A model generated the notes under the pieces. That model worked only from the letters and a program-made list of their open reading frames with translations. It had not been told where the DNA came from and did no database searches. Shown here one piece after another: positions 24,720-32,095 of a DNA stretch of 46,608 nt (positions are counted from its first letter, which is position 1; each line of letters starts with the position of its first letter). This DNA is from Nostocales cyanobacterium Centralia_MAG_434. Lineage in GTDB: Bacteria; Cyanobacteriota; Cyanobacteriia; Cyanobacteriales; Nostocaceae. The stretch is taken from positions 1 to 46,608 of the forward strand of contig JAJPJF010000081.1 in assembly GCA_021324415.1 (NCBI GenBank). The letters run 5' to 3'. The position numbers and the translations under genes were made by a program.

Positions 24720-24804
24720 GGACAAGGGAGACATGGAGGACATGGAGGACATGGAGAATACTTTATACTATGCCCTATGCCTTACTCCCTACTCCCCACT
24801 CCCC
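24720..24804. repeat. Composite repeat between PfkB and phosphatase genes
   Basis: GACAAGGGAGACATGGAGGAC units, then TATGCCCTATGCC, then TTACTCCCTACTCCCCACTC. The last module extends into the PfkB gene and encodes its C-terminal residues. The module order resembles those at 37077 and 46395. Confidence 0.85.
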
Positions 24805-25690
24805 AAAAATCCATCCACCGACGCGTCCCAAAGAATTGACATGAAAAGCTTGCAATTTTGGCAGACTGCTCAAGTGCTGTTGTAAAACTGTCCTCTAAAA
24901 TATAATTACAGAAAGCACCATGGAAAATGTCACCTGCTCCGAGTGTGTCAACAGTACCTGGTAGCTGTTGAGTGCTAGCAATGTTCTCAATGATAGGCAC
25001 ATCTAGGGAGCCTGTTTGACCATGATTAAAGTATTGAATAGCTTTTTCTCCATGAGTAATGGCAATGTGGGGAATACCAAATCTAATGAGATAGTCAATA
25101 ACCTCTTCCTTGGTATGGCAGCTGGGAGGATAAAAATTAGCTGAGCAAATGGCGTAATCTACAAAAGGTAAAATCTTTTCAAACCCTGGTTTCCAACTAC
25201 CACCATCAATAACAACTGGTATATTTTTAGCCTTAGCCATTTGGGCAATTACAATTCCAACTGCCATCTGATGTCCATCTATCAGTACAATATTAACATT
25301 TTGTAATATCTCGTCCGAGACAGCTTGGCTAGTGGCTTGAGTTTTGACAGCATTGATGGAAATGACAGCCCGTTCTCCTGTAGATTGGGTCACAATAATA
25401 GATGAGACAGGTGGTGCTTGAGTCATGGTGGATTCTAGGTCAACAATTGTAACTTTATGACTCACCAGATCGCTTTTAATAAGTTGTGTCATTGGATGAG
25501 AACCCACTACACCCAACAGCATCGCTTGATTACCCAAATAACTGAAACTAACGGCAGCATTTGTTGCTGGACCACCTGCTGCGACAGTATAGTCCAAGGA
25601 AACCATTTTTTGATTATTCTTGGGAGGAGACTCAGCGAGGTAGATCAGATCTAAGGTGACTAAACCGACAAACAAACCGCGATTCATCAT
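24782..25690 (-). CDS. PfkB family carbohydrate/nucleoside kinase
   Basis: A 302-residue kinase of the ribokinase/PfkB family. The N-terminal substrate motif DYTVAAGGPATNAAVSFSYL covers about 33-52. The C-terminal ATP/anion-hole motif is PGTVDTLGAGDIFHGAF (244-260), with the catalytic Asp in GAGD (Asp254). The substrate is not identifiable from sequence; sugar, nucleoside or a related alcohol are all possible. The last codons (FWGVGSRE) are encoded by the adjacent G-rich repeat, suggesting the original stop was replaced. The start lies only 7 bp from the divergent rsmI start. Confidence 0.86.
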   Translation of the reverse strand: MMNRGLFVGLVTLDLIYLAESPPKNNQKMVSLDYTVAAGGPATNAAVSFSYLGNQAMLLGVVGSHPMTQLIKSDLVSHKVTIVDLESTMTQAPPVSSIIVTQSTGERAVISINAVKTQATSQAVSDEILQNVNIVLIDGHQMAVGIVIAQMAKAKNIPVVIDGGSWKPGFEKILPFVDYAICSANFYPPSCHTKEEVIDYLIRFGIPHIAITHGEKAIQYFNHGQTGSLDVPIIENIASTQQLPGTVDTLGAGDIFHGAFCNYILEDSFTTALEQSAKIASFSCQFFGTRRWMDFWGVGSRE

Positions 25691-25697
25691 TTGACCA

Positions 25698-26558
25698 ATG
25701 CAAACCGATCCAAAACCAGGAACACTCTACGTTGTTGGAACGCCAATTGGCAACTTGGAAGATATGACCTTTAGGGGAGTGCGAATTCTGCAAACAGTTG
25801 ATCTCATTGCTGCAGAAGATACACGCCACACAGGTAAGCTGCTACAACATTTTCAAATTAAGACTCCTCAAGTGAGTTACCACGACCACAACCGTAGCAG
25901 TCGCATACCAGAATTGTTAAAGCAACTCAGCGAAGGTAAGGCGATCGCTTTAGTGACTGATGCGGGTGTACCGGGAATTTCTGACCCTGGATATGAACTC
26001 GTTAAATGTTGTGTGGAGGAGGGAATAGTGGTCGTGCCTATTCCTGGTCCTAGTGCAGTGATTACAGCTTTGAGTGCAGCAGGACTCCCAACAGATCGGT
26101 TTGTCTTTGAAGGATTTCTACCCGCAAAAAGTCAGCAACGGCGAGAACATTTAGAATCTCTTCAAACAGAATTTCGCACATTAATTTTCTATGTGTCTCC
26201 CCATCGCTTACAGGAAACTTTACAAGACTGTGCAGAAATTTTAGGCCGCGATCGCTATATCGTGCTAGCACGAGAATTAACAAAATTGTATGAAGAATTT
26301 TGGCGAGGAACGCTCGCAGAAGCAATATTTTACTACAATGAGCGCGAGCCCAAAGGAGAATATACTTTAGTAGTAGCAGGAAAACCATCTGAGTTACCCC
26401 AGTTTTCTGAAATCGAGTTAAAAGCAGAGTTAGAAAAGCTCATGAGTCAAGGAGTATCTTGTTCTCAGGCAAGCCGCCAGTTGGCAAAAGTTACCTCCCT
26501 CAATAGGCGTCAACTTTATCAGCTTGCTCTTGCTATTAAGCAAGTAGATGGGGAGTAG
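25698..26558 (+). CDS. rsmI: 16S rRNA (cytidine(1402)-2'-O)-methyltransferase RsmI
   Basis: A 286-residue tetrapyrrole-methylase-fold enzyme that 2'-O-methylates C1402 in the 16S rRNA decoding centre. Family signatures: TLYVVGTPIGNLEDMTFRGV (9-28), IAAEDTRHTGKLLQHF, VTDAGVPGISDPGYEL (SAM-binding region), PIPGPSAVITALSAAGLP and FEGFLPAKSQQR. The C-terminal helical part matches the family. There is no ribosome site, and only 7 bp separate its ATG from the divergent PfkB start, so its promoter must lie inside that gene or the transcript is leaderless. It ends just before a GGGGAGTAGGGGGGG tract, whose GGGGAGTAG provides the last codons and stop. Confidence 0.93.
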   Translation: MQTDPKPGTLYVVGTPIGNLEDMTFRGVRILQTVDLIAAEDTRHTGKLLQHFQIKTPQVSYHDHNRSSRIPELLKQLSEGKAIALVTDAGVPGISDPGYELVKCCVEEGIVVVPIPGPSAVITALSAAGLPTDRFVFEGFLPAKSQQRREHLESLQTEFRTLIFYVSPHRLQETLQDCAEILGRDRYIVLARELTKLYEEFWRGTLAEAIFYYNEREPKGEYTLVVAGKPSELPQFSEIELKAELEKLMSQGVSCSQASRQLAKVTSLNRRQLYQLALAIKQVDGE

Positions 26559-26589
26559 GGGGGGAGAATATAGTTCACATCTTTCTCAA

Positions 26590-26750
26590 TTTCAATTATC
26601 GTGGGCTAAAATAAACTCTAGGCACCAGTGTAAGCCTGTAGCTAAGTACCCGAAACACGGCTGAAATAGTCTAAACACCCTATGGCTTGAAGTCACAGGT
26701 AGGTGTAAAAATGGGAAATATTAATTAATGAGGAAGAGGAAAGAGTAAGA
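26590..26750 (+). promoter_or_regulatory. Possible structured rpsU leader
   Basis: Nested complementarities close a domain ahead of rpsU: CACC (26623-26626) with GGTG (26702-26705), and CCTGT (26635-26639) with ACAGG (26695-26699), or alternatively AAGCC (26632-26636) with GGCTT (26684-26688). The last two pairings are mutually exclusive, as in switching leaders. It matches no riboswitch class I know. Confidence 0.35.
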
Positions 26751-26930
26751 ATGACCCAAGTGGTTTTAGGAGAGAATGAAGGAATAGATTCAGCTTTACG
26801 TAGGTTTAAACGCCAAGTTTCCAAAGCGGGGATATTAGCTGATGTTAAGTATCATCGGCACTTTGAAACACCTTTGGAAAAACGTAAACGCAAAGCTGTG
26901 GCTGCTAGACGCAAGAGACGTTTTAAGTAA
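26751..26930 (+). CDS. rpsU: 30S ribosomal protein S21
   Basis: A 59-residue basic protein of the small ribosomal subunit. The sequence begins [20 protein letters not shown] and ends in an Arg/Lys-rich tail ([16 protein letters not shown]), typical of bS21, including [12 protein letters not shown] and the [11 protein letters not shown] segment. AGAGGAAAGAG upstream acts as ribosome site. It is a single gene between rsmI and pth, with an unusual, possibly structured leader. It converges with pth across a terminator. Confidence 0.95.
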   Translation: MTQVVLGENEGIDSALRRFKRQVSKAGILADVKYHRHFETPLEKRKRKAVAARRKRRFK

Positions 26931-26995
26931 GCATTTTTATTCATCTAAAAAAGCTGCATTACGTTCGATATTTTTGCTACAAAAATTGCAGAAAA

Positions 26996-27024
26996 AAACC
27001 CACGTCTGATAAAGGGGTGGGTTT
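26996..27024 (-). terminator. Rho-independent terminator, pth side
   Basis: AAACCCAC (26996-27003) pairs with GTGGGTTT (27017-27024). Read on the minus strand the stem is followed by a run of seven T, so it terminates pth. It may also serve rpsU from the other side. Confidence 0.75.
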
Positions 27025-27051
27025 ATCTGCTTGATAATCTTTCACTGTTAA

Positions 27052-27702
27052 TTATTGTATAGTGCGGCTATTACAAACATTCATAGCTTTTTCTACTCCC
27101 TGCTTGAAACATAGTTCTACACACTCAACGACAAATTCGAGAACAAGAGACATGATCTGCGTTTCAGTGGCAGAAAACTTTCCTAATACATAAGAGACGT
27201 TATCTCCGGACTCTTTGCTGCTAGCCGCACCTTTTGGTCTACCAATGCCGATACGTAGACGGGGAAAACCCTCAGTCCCAAGGTGCGCGATCGCACTTTT
27301 CATCCCGTTATGTCCTCCAGCTGACCCAGACAAGCGTAAGCGAGTTTTTCCTAGAGGTAAATCCATCTCGTCATAAATAACCAAAACTGACTCAGGTGGC
27401 AATTTATACCAACTTGTAACCGATTGGATTGCCTGTCCTGAACGATTCATATAAGTTAGCGGCTTGAGTAAGCGAATTTTTACCCCACCAGGTCCCATTC
27501 CTTCGCCATACTCCCCGTGAAACTTGCGGTTTTCCGCTAGGGGAATTTTCCAGGAACGAGATAGAGCATCCACAGCGGCAAAACCGATGTTGTGGCGTGT
27601 TTGGTCATATTTAGGCTCTGGGTTCCCCAACCCGACAATCAGCTGGGGAATTAACAAAGCTTTTTGTACACCAGTTTCTGTCACTCGATTTTGGATTTGC
27701 AA
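27052..27702 (-). CDS. pth: Peptidyl-tRNA hydrolase
   Basis: A 216-residue cytosolic enzyme that frees tRNA from stalled peptidyl-tRNA. Family features: LIVGLGNPEPKYDQTRHNIG with the catalytic His37, LLKPLTYMNRSGQAI, VLVIYDEMDLPLGKTRLRLS and GGHNGMKSAIAHLGTEGFPR with LRIGIGRP. It is about 20 residues longer than usual at the N-terminus (MQIQNRVTETGVQKALLIPQ); a later start is possible, but no other ATG lies before the core. tatA lies 71 bp upstream on the same strand, so the two may be co-transcribed. Confidence 0.94.
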   Translation of the reverse strand: MQIQNRVTETGVQKALLIPQLIVGLGNPEPKYDQTRHNIGFAAVDALSRSWKIPLAENRKFHGEYGEGMGPGGVKIRLLKPLTYMNRSGQAIQSVTSWYKLPPESVLVIYDEMDLPLGKTRLRLSGSAGGHNGMKSAIAHLGTEGFPRLRIGIGRPKGAASSKESGDNVSYVLGKFSATETQIMSLVLEFVVECVELCFKQGVEKAMNVCNSRTIQ

Positions 27703-27773
27703 TTTGAGATTTTAGACTAACGATTGTGCCTCATATTTAACTATTATTGCTCAAACCCCAATCTATACAGAAC

Positions 27774-28052
27774 CTAAGCTTGGTTTTTCTGCGAAGCACT
27801 AGTGCTCTCATTTTCCACTTTCAAAGCTTCTAATTGCTTCGGTTCTAGCTCAGCAGTCGTCTTCACTGCTTCTTCTAGCTGAGATGCTTCTTTTTGAAAC
27901 TCATTTTGAAACTCTTTAGAAGCTTCTTGAAAACCACGAATTGCTTTTCCTAGACTTCGACCGACCTCTGGTAGCTTTTTAGGACCAAAGATTAATAATG
28001 CCACCACCATAATCACAGCCATTTCTGGCAAACCAATCCCAAAGATATTCAT
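27774..28052 (-). CDS. tatA: Twin-arginine translocase subunit TatA/TatE
   Basis: A 92-residue protein with a short N-terminal membrane helix (about 8-22, PEMAVIMVVALLIFG), the FGPKKLPEVGRSLGKAI hinge and amphipathic helix, and a charged C-terminal tail. It forms the pore-like part of the Tat pathway for folded proteins in plasma and thylakoid membranes. A GGGAGAAAG ribosome site precedes the ATG. It is upstream of pth. Confidence 0.95.
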   Translation of the reverse strand: MNIFGIGLPEMAVIMVVALLIFGPKKLPEVGRSLGKAIRGFQEASKEFQNEFQKEASQLEEAVKTTAELEPKQLEALKVENESTSASQKNQA

Positions 28053-28312
28053 AATCTTTCTCCCATCAACTCAAAAAATGCTGATAACCCACATATGTAG
28101 TTTAATTGACTTTCCGCTCTCCACTAGGAAGTGCAGAATTCTTTCTCATTGAGTCGTCATATGTAGCTTGCAGGTGAGATTTCAACTTCACTCCTAATAG
28201 ACAAAGCTATAACAAACATCAAGATGCTGCATAAAGGTTGTTTAACATCCAGTAAATTATCTAGCTAGTGGAGGATTTTACCTCCATCAAACTCAAGCGA
28301 TTAGGACACTTT

Positions 28313-29431
28313 ATGGCAATTGATGTCACGTTTCTCAAAGATGCTGAAGCAGGACAAGCTGCTAAGATAGCAAATCTATTGGCTGAATTCATTAGTGCTG
28401 CTCAATCTAGCTTGCATATTGCAATCTATGATTTTCGGTTAAACAAATCAACAACGCATGACCCTGTCATTAACGCCTTAATTGATCGTGCAAACGCCGG
28501 AGTAGAAGTAAAAATTGGGTATTACGCTGGGAGACCTGCCAAACGAACTAACAAGGACAAACAGTCAGCCATTGTCGAAATGGATATGGATCAATTTGTT
28601 GCTGTAGGCGGTGACCCAGCGCCTGCTGATATTGGAGATTTTCTCTCAAATCCACCCTCTAATATCCAGGTTAAAGGGATTTTTGGTGAAAAGCTGATGC
28701 ACAACAAGTACATTGTGCGGGATATTCATACAGGCAATGGTACGCTTTGGACAGGCTCAGCAAATTTCACCGACGATGCTTGGAGCTTTCAAGAAAATAA
28801 TATCCTTCAAATTCCATCTCCAGAGCTTTGCTTATTCTATGAAACTGATTTTCAAGAACTGTGGGAAAAGGGAAATATTCAAACGACAGGGGTTGGTGAT
28901 ACTGGCACTGTGAATATAGGTCAGACTGCTGTTGATTTTGCTTTCTCACCCGGAGAGGGGGAAACCACTGACCAGATGATTTCTAGTTTAATCAGTTCAG
29001 CCAGACGTCGTATCAAAGTCTCGTCAATGGTGTTAACCTCTCGTGCCATCTTGGCGACGCTTGAGGAGGCTATCCAATCTCAGCAAGTCAAGGATTTTGG
29101 CGGTCTCTATGATGCCACCCAGATGGCTCATACAGTTAAACTATGGCAAAAATCACCTAAGAACAATGGTGTGATCTCAACTTTCCAGGAAGTGGCAAGT
29201 CATCTAGTCGGAAAACACTCAACACCCTACTCTCCTACAGGCAAACATGATTTCATGCACAACAAAGTAGTGGTGTGTGATGATGCTGTTGTCACAGGAA
29301 GTTATAACTTTTCTCACAGCGCCACTCAAAATTCTGAGAACATGCTAATCTTGCACAGCAAAGCTCTAGCTGATCAGTATGCTAACTATATCGATGAGCG
29401 GATAGAACACTACCAAAAGTTAAAATCTTAA
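28313..29431 (+). CDS. Phospholipase D family protein with two HKD motifs
   Basis: A 372-residue protein with both PLD catalytic motifs: HNKYIVRD from His130, followed by GSANFT, and HNKVVVCDD from His316, followed by GSYNFS. The first half contains LHIAIYDFRLN and VKIGYYAGRP, typical of the PLD fold. Members include nucleases, phosphodiesterases and phospholipid enzymes; the NFT/NFS forms are shared with Nuc-like and cardiolipin-synthase-like proteins. There is no signal peptide or membrane helix, so it is cytoplasmic and perhaps acts on nucleic acid. ATG 28313 (MAIDVTFLKDAEAGQ), with AGGA upstream, is preferred to GTG 28268. It is convergent with psbH. Confidence 0.85.
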   Translation: MAIDVTFLKDAEAGQAAKIANLLAEFISAAQSSLHIAIYDFRLNKSTTHDPVINALIDRANAGVEVKIGYYAGRPAKRTNKDKQSAIVEMDMDQFVAVGGDPAPADIGDFLSNPPSNIQVKGIFGEKLMHNKYIVRDIHTGNGTLWTGSANFTDDAWSFQENNILQIPSPELCLFYETDFQELWEKGNIQTTGVGDTGTVNIGQTAVDFAFSPGEGETTDQMISSLISSARRRIKVSSMVLTSRAILATLEEAIQSQQVKDFGGLYDATQMAHTVKLWQKSPKNNGVISTFQEVASHLVGKHSTPYSPTGKHDFMHNKVVVCDDAVVTGSYNFSHSATQNSENMLILHSKALADQYANYIDERIEHYQKLKS

Positions 29432-29518
29432 CGCTGTTGGCTAGACGTGTCTATATCCTGAAGGGTTATGGACACGACATTTCCATACTTGTTCTGACGC
29501 TGCACGACTAACAAAAAA

Positions 29519-29533
29519 CCCGGAAAAACCGGG
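29519..29533 (-). terminator. Rho-independent terminator of psbH
   Basis: On the minus strand CCCGG-TTTTT-CCGGG is followed by six T. It lies 82 bp after the psbH stop. Confidence 0.7.
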
Positions 29534-29614
29534 CATTGTGAATTCTTTATCAATGGAATCCGATGAGAATGATAAGTGATATATTGAGTGGTTTCTACTC
29601 AGCACAGAGTATAA

Positions 29615-29818
29615 TTAACCACCTAGACTGCGCCAATCTACAGGTACACCCTCAACCAACAGTGACTTATTGTAAAGTTGTAGAATAATCAACAGAAAAA
29701 CGAAAAATAGACCCATAAAAACAGCCATAAGAGGGGTAGTACCCCAACCTGGCGTGACTTTTCCATACTCAGAGTTTAAAGGTCTGAGAACGTCTCCCAA
29801 CCGTGTCCTTTGTGCCAT
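29615..29818 (-). CDS. psbH: Photosystem II phosphoprotein-like subunit PsbH
   Basis: A 67-residue one-helix subunit of photosystem II in the thylakoid. The sequence [20 protein letters not shown] followed by [20 protein letters not shown] and the C-terminal [14 protein letters not shown] is diagnostic. TAGGTGA precedes the ATG. It is divergent from psbN, the standard cyanobacterial arrangement. Confidence 0.98.
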   Translation of the reverse strand: MAQRTRLGDVLRPLNSEYGKVTPGWGTTPLMAVFMGLFFVFLLIILQLYNKSLLVEGVPVDWRSLGG

Positions 29819-30100
29819 AGTTCACCTAAGATTTAGTTGCCAAAGCATTTTTTAATCTTTTGAGCCATTCTATCATCTGACAGCAACGAAAGTTGCTGAT
29901 GCCATCTTTATCTCGTGGTTTTTTTGTGTCTTTCGGGCACGAGGAAATGTTTCTTCCCCACTTCCTCCTAATCAAGATCAGGAACTTGTGCTCGAGTCAT
30001 GGCTCACCACCGCGTTGCTCTTAGAAATGTGGGGCAAAGTTTTCCAGTATAATAGTAAAAATACTTAAATTGAGAAATCGCTCATATTTTGTCACAAATT

Positions 30101-30232
30101 ATGGAATCTTCAACAGTTCTGATCATTTCTGTGGGTGCAATTATCATTGCAATCACTGCACTATCTATTTACACCTCTTTTGGTCCTCCTAGTAAGGAAT
30201 TAAGTGACCCATTTGAGGATCATGAGGACTAA
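30101..30232 (+). CDS. psbN: PsbN, photosystem II assembly factor
   Basis: A 43-residue single-helix thylakoid protein, MESSTVLIISVGAIIIAITA then LSIYTSFGPPSKELSDPFED. PsbN is needed for assembly or repair of PSII rather than being a structural subunit. It is divergently transcribed from psbH across 282 bp. No ribosome site is evident. Confidence 0.97.
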   Translation: MESSTVLIISVGAIIIAITALSIYTSFGPPSKELSDPFEDHED

Positions 30233-30444
30233 ACTAGAAGCAATAATTCCATCTAAAGTTTAGAAGTCAACTCAATAAAACCAAGTGCTGAGTACTGATG
30301 GCTGCAGAACTCAGCACACATACATATAATCTAAGCTAACTTACGTGTTTTCTTTGGCAGGAGTCAGACAAACCCTGATCCGGATTTCAACTCTTGCTAT
30401 TTATGAAATCATATAGCCATTTCTGCAAGAGCTTGTTTACGATC

Positions 30445-32076
30445 ATGCCTTCTGCTTCCTCTCATCGTTATCAAAGTAGACTTTTTAATTTTGTTGACCA
30501 ACACTCACGGCGATTTAGCGATCGCCTACAACAGACTTTTCGTCAGCTAAAAGTTGCGACTAGCTGGTCATTGGAAGCACTACTCTACCCAGTGTACCTG
30601 CTATTCCAAAAAGCTATTGATTCAGCTGGACGACAATTGAGTCCACAGCAGCCACAAAATCAGCGATCGCTACAAGCACATAACACCGATTCCCAACTTC
30701 AATCCACCCCAGCTGCTGATATCCCCATTCAGCAAGTGCTAAAAGCATTAGAGAAGCTACAACTTCCCCTCCCCAACCCCAAACAAACTCCTACTCCTCA
30801 ACTCCCTAACAACCCCCTAGTTTCTTATTCCCCCTTATCTCTGAAGGAAAGCCCGAGTTCCCCACTCCCCTACAAAATAAGAGGAATTGCTTCAGAATTA
30901 ACCAGTCGCAATTTGGTACTTGTCAGCGAGGAAAATGAAATTCTTAACATTTTGACACTTCAACAGCAAGAAAAACTACAAGACCGAATTCTGACAGAAA
31001 TTTCTCACTACTGGCGTCATTGGCGTTTAACAGCTTTAACAGCAGAAAAAGAAGAAACAAAACTTTTAACAGAAATTGATCATTTATTGACAAAACTCAC
31101 TTCAGGTGGTAATAAAAACATGCCTGCACTACCTGAAAACACAAAACTAGAAGAGAGGATTGAGCCAATATCCTCTCTTAATGCTTACCCATCACTGGCA
31201 TTACTAGATGCAGCCGTTGCGAATTTAGAGTCCAATGCTTTAGTTCCAATGTCTCGTGTAACTTCACTTATACAGCAACGAGCAGCGGAACTCATGCATG
31301 TTGTCCCAACTCAATTAAACCTCTTTGTTTACGGTAAAGAGCAGATCACAACAAGTGAGCCAAAATCAGTTACTCATCCTGACTGGGAAAATCAACTTCT
31401 GAAGATTCAAGCTTTAATTTGGGCAGGAATCAATTTCTTTTTTGGTTCCAATGCAAATGGACACGTTAACAGAGATGATAGTGGTAAAAAAGTTAAGCAG
31501 GCTACATCAGCAAGAAATATTTTGGAAAAACGAGCTGTATTTGCTTTGTCAAATTCTCAAGAGTTGCAAAGCCAAGAGTTAGCTGATCCGTGGCTTAGCG
31601 AAAACGATTTATTTTGTGATTCAGTACCAGTAAGTGAAAGAGAAAATTATCAGCAGTTAGTGACCTCGTTCCAAGCGATAAATCCTGCTCTTGTAGATAG
31701 TCGATCACGAAAATCTTCTTTGAAGAATTTAATTAAAAATTTCCCTAAGTTTTTCCAACAGTCAAAACAAGATGCAGCATTAACTTTAAAAACAACACCA
31801 ACTCAAGAGTTAACCCCAACAATAGGAGTTGCGCAATCTCTCATCACTCAGTCTGAGATTGAAAGCAACACAGGAAAAATGAGTCAGCAGCAACGCTATT
31901 GGGATTCTCAAATCGAAGCAAAGCCAGATTGGGTAGAAACTAAAGCAAAGATCATTGGCTATGAGAAGCACCCTTTAGAACAAATTTTGGAATGGCTGGA
32001 TCAAGTTATGCTGAAGTTAGAAGAAAGATTCGTCAAATTCTTTCGGTATTTGGTGCGGCTTTGGCAAAGAAGGTAA
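30445..32076 (+). CDS. Conserved cyanobacterial protein, unknown function
   Basis: A 543-residue protein with an amphipathic/basic N-terminus (SSHRYQSRLFNFVDQHSRRF), an adjacent hydrophobic patch (ALLYPVYLLFQKA), a Pro/Gln/Ser-rich linker (about 65-146), and a C-terminal domain that closes with LEQILEWLDQVMLKLEERFV and KFFRYLVRLWQRR, a basic amphipathic helix. It looks peripheral to a membrane. No enzyme motif is recognised. ATG 30445 (MPSASSHRYQ) is preferred from recollected homologues; ATG 30403 and TTG 30394 are also open. The linker is encoded by C-rich DNA similar to the intergenic repeats. It converges with the DUF3769 gene, 19 bp between stops. Confidence 0.75.
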   Translation: MPSASSHRYQSRLFNFVDQHSRRFSDRLQQTFRQLKVATSWSLEALLYPVYLLFQKAIDSAGRQLSPQQPQNQRSLQAHNTDSQLQSTPAADIPIQQVLKALEKLQLPLPNPKQTPTPQLPNNPLVSYSPLSLKESPSSPLPYKIRGIASELTSRNLVLVSEENEILNILTLQQQEKLQDRILTEISHYWRHWRLTALTAEKEETKLLTEIDHLLTKLTSGGNKNMPALPENTKLEERIEPISSLNAYPSLALLDAAVANLESNALVPMSRVTSLIQQRAAELMHVVPTQLNLFVYGKEQITTSEPKSVTHPDWENQLLKIQALIWAGINFFFGSNANGHVNRDDSGKKVKQATSARNILEKRAVFALSNSQELQSQELADPWLSENDLFCDSVPVSERENYQQLVTSFQAINPALVDSRSRKSSLKNLIKNFPKFFQQSKQDAALTLKTTPTQELTPTIGVAQSLITQSEIESNTGKMSQQQRYWDSQIEAKPDWVETKAKIIGYEKHPLEQILEWLDQVMLKLEERFVKFFRYLVRLWQRR

Positions 32077-32095
32077 GCGCTGTTTCAGGAATTGG

